Assembly: GCF_000967495.1 (NCBI RefSeq) | Contig: NZ_JXXU01000044.1 | Coordinates: forward strand, 62,001-126,000 | Source: Vibrio neptunius | GTDB lineage: Bacteria > Pseudomonadota > Gammaproteobacteria > Enterobacterales > Vibrionaceae | DNA: 64,000 bases | Direction of reading: 5' to 3' | Translations under genes and position numbers: made by a program | The notes under the pieces: generated by a model | The model's database searches: none | What the model saw: only the letters and a program-made list of their open reading frames with translations | What the model was told of the DNA's origin: nothing | Shown here: in pieces, positions 62,673-64,000 of the stretch | How positions within the stretch are numbered: position 1 is the first letter of the stretch | Layout of the letters: every line of letters starts with the position of its first letter

Positions 62673-63578
62673 CTAAAGCAGCTCTGACACGACTTGTGCC
62701 AGTTGATTAAAAGTATTCACTCTTGAAGAGCTAGGACGCCAAACTAGCCCAATATGGCGGTGTGCTTGCTGCCCAGGAGCATCAACAACCACTAAGTTCT
62801 GATTATCAATCAACCCGTGTTCGATGGCCATCTGGGGGATAAAAGTAGTTCCTAACCCATTGGCAACCATCTGAACTAAGGTATGTAAACTGGTTGCAGA
62901 GAATGGATTAATCTTCTCTTTCTTAGTCAGCTGGCAGGCAGAAACGGCATGTTCTGTTAGGCAGTGTTCTTTTTCTAGTAAGAACACAAATTCATCAGGT
63001 AAATCATCGTACTTAATCGGGGTCTGAATCGCGTCGGCCTGATTACGGCTGATGATCATCCGAAATGGATCATTGCCGACGATTTTGCTTTCCATGCCAT
63101 CTATATCAACTGGCAAAGCTAAGATAAGTACATCTAATTCACCGTGGCGCAGTGCCGCTAGTAAATTGGTTGTGGTGTCTTCTCTTAGCAATAAATTCAG
63201 TAAAGGGAAGCGCTGGTTCACTTCCTGCACCAAATCACAGAGTAAAAAAGGCGCAATGGTTGGAATACAGCCAACACGCAATTGCCCTTCCATTTCATCT
63301 CCCTGACAAAGACGACCAAGTTCAACCAGATCTTGCCCTTTTGCCAGAAGTTCACGCCCTTGCTGTACTACCTGCTCTCCCGCCAGTGTAAACACTAATG
63401 GGCTTTTCTTATCTTTTTTTTCATAAAGAGGACAGCCAATCAACTCTTCAAGGTTTTGAATGCCCTTACTGAGCGTTGATTGGCTAACAAAACACCTTTC
63501 AGCTGCCTCACTAAAGTGACGTGTTTCGTGTAAGGTGATGAAGTAATGTAATTGCTTGAGGCTAGGCCACTTATTCAT
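62673..63578 (-). CDS. oxyR: Hydrogen-peroxide sensor and regulator OxyR
   Basis: OxyR is a LysR-type activator turned on by a disulfide formed by peroxide. The 301-residue protein has the LysR helix-turn-helix (about 5-64, LKQLHYFITLHETRHFSEAAERCFVSQSTLSKGIQNLEELIG). The redox pair C206 and C215 appears in HCLTEHAVSAC, with the 9-residue spacing of E. coli C199/C208. It is divergent from a peroxiredoxin gene, the prxA/oxyR arrangement of vibrios, which settles OxyR over other LysR members. Some vibrios have two OxyR types; which one this is cannot be told here. Confidence 0.93.
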   Translation of the reverse strand: MNKWPSLKQLHYFITLHETRHFSEAAERCFVSQSTLSKGIQNLEELIGCPLYEKKDKKSPLVFTLAGEQVVQQGRELLAKGQDLVELGRLCQGDEMEGQLRVGCIPTIAPFLLCDLVQEVNQRFPLLNLLLREDTTTNLLAALRHGELDVLILALPVDIDGMESKIVGNDPFRMIISRNQADAIQTPIKYDDLPDEFVFLLEKEHCLTEHAVSACQLTKKEKINPFSATSLHTLVQMVANGLGTTFIPQMAIEHGLIDNQNLVVVDAPGQQAHRHIGLVWRPSSSRVNTFNQLAQVVSELL

Positions 63579-63623
63579 AATTCTGTATGTAACTCTGACT
63601 CATCCAGTGATCGGGGTAATAGT

Positions 63624-63660
63624 TTAGCTATTATCGTTTTTTTCGATTAACTCAATCTAT
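63624..63660. promoter_or_regulatory. OxyR-type binding site between oxyR and prxA
   Basis: Read on the minus strand, two matches to half-element ATAG-N-T-N3-A-N-CTAT start 22 bases apart (ATAGATTGAG... and AACGATAATAGCTAA), 7 of 10 or fewer conserved bases each. The phase agrees with OxyR contacts on one DNA face. It lies between the divergent genes as expected for autoregulation and prxA activation. Confidence 0.45.
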
Positions 63661-63777
63661 TTATTTCGCTTTTTTCAATACTACAATCTGTACTATAGTT
63701 TGTCGCGCACAAACACGGACCAAACCAGAAACTCAACGCTTGGTTTGGAACTAACCATATATTTTAGGAGCAAAAAA

Positions 63778-64000
63778 ATGGTACTAGTCGGTCGTCAAGC
63801 CCCAGATTTTACTGCTGCAGCTGTTCTAGGTAACGGTGAGATCGTTGATAACTTCAACTTTGCAGAGTTCACTAAAGGTAAGAAAGCGGTTGTTTTCTTC
63901 TACCCACTAGATTTCACTTTCGTTTGCCCATCTGAGCTAATCGCTTTCGATAACCGTCTAGCAGATTTCCAAGCTAAAGGTGTTGAAGTAATCGGTGTTT
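63778..64000 (+). CDS. prxA: Typical 2-Cys peroxiredoxin PrxA (partial, C-terminus off window)
   Basis: This peroxiredoxin reduces hydrogen peroxide and organic peroxides with a thiol donor. The visible 74 residues start MVLVGRQAPDFTAAAVLG, with the peroxidatic motif FYPLDFTFVCPSE where Cys51 is the active site. About 125 more residues, including the resolving cysteine, should lie beyond base 64000. An AGGAG precedes the ATG at 63778. It is divergent from oxyR and probably OxyR-activated. It is closer to eukaryote-like PrxA/Prx2 than to enteric AhpC in its N-terminal sequence. Confidence 0.9.
   Translation, partial: MVLVGRQAPDFTAAAVLGNGEIVDNFNFAEFTKGKKAVVFFYPLDFTFVCPSELIAFDNRLADFQAKGVEVIGV

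Overview
The window is an ordinary-looking stretch of the large chromosome of a Vibrio or close relative. The evidence is the set of protein families, the Vibrio-type DUF2850 protein, PstA/PstC with very long periplasmic loops, the pst-ppk-ppx-phoBR block, and the yebG/cutC and tgt-yajC-secDF neighbourhoods. I see no rRNA, tRNA, CRISPR array, integrase or complete insertion sequence. The first gene (csdE) and the last gene (prxA) run off the window.

Layout. 1-14 kb: csdE, tcdA, mltA, a DUF2850 gene, argA and recD-recB-recC. This follows the E. coli csdE-tcdA-mltA-argA-recDB-recC order, but ptrA is missing between recB and recC and amiC is missing next to argA. 14-22 kb: a TDT-family transporter with a divergent LysR regulator, then an RND efflux pair with a divergent TetR regulator and a perfect palindromic operator. 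21.7-23.8 kb: yebG behind a LexA box, cutC and ppk2. 23.8-36.1 kb: a phosphate/polyphosphate block with phoU, pstB, pstA and pstC on the minus strand, ppk1-ppx on the plus strand, and phoB-phoR-PstS-like protein on the minus strand. Recognisable Pho boxes precede pstC and phoB. 36-39 kb: rdgC, then trhP (yegQ) tightly coupled to a YfhL-type ferredoxin. 39-44 kb: a bd-type (CIO) oxidase with an FNR-like box, mepA, and an orphan periplasmic sugar-binding-like protein. 44-50.7 kb: secF, secD, yajC, tgt, queA and a CBS-domain protein.

50.7-58.2 kb is the accessory part. It is a compact, visibly A/T-rich minus-strand cluster of eight genes. One half encodes two TerD-family proteins, TelA and a divergent TelA-like paralogue. 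The other half encodes a PRTase/StiP protein, an HpcH/CitE-like aldolase, a HAD phosphatase and a second phosphoribosyltransferase. This matches the predicted Ter-dependent stress system in which a biosynthetic module is thought to make a nucleoside-like metabolite. Here the usual ATP-grasp enzyme and TerC/TerB are not seen. Palindromes lie between the two halves and upstream of the cluster.

58.8-64 kb: aceB-aceA (glyoxylate shunt), oxyR and the divergent peroxiredoxin gene prxA. The aceB upstream region is unusually rich in palindromes. A roughly 90-bp inverted-dimer repeat occurs twice, between tgt and queA and between aceB and aceA.
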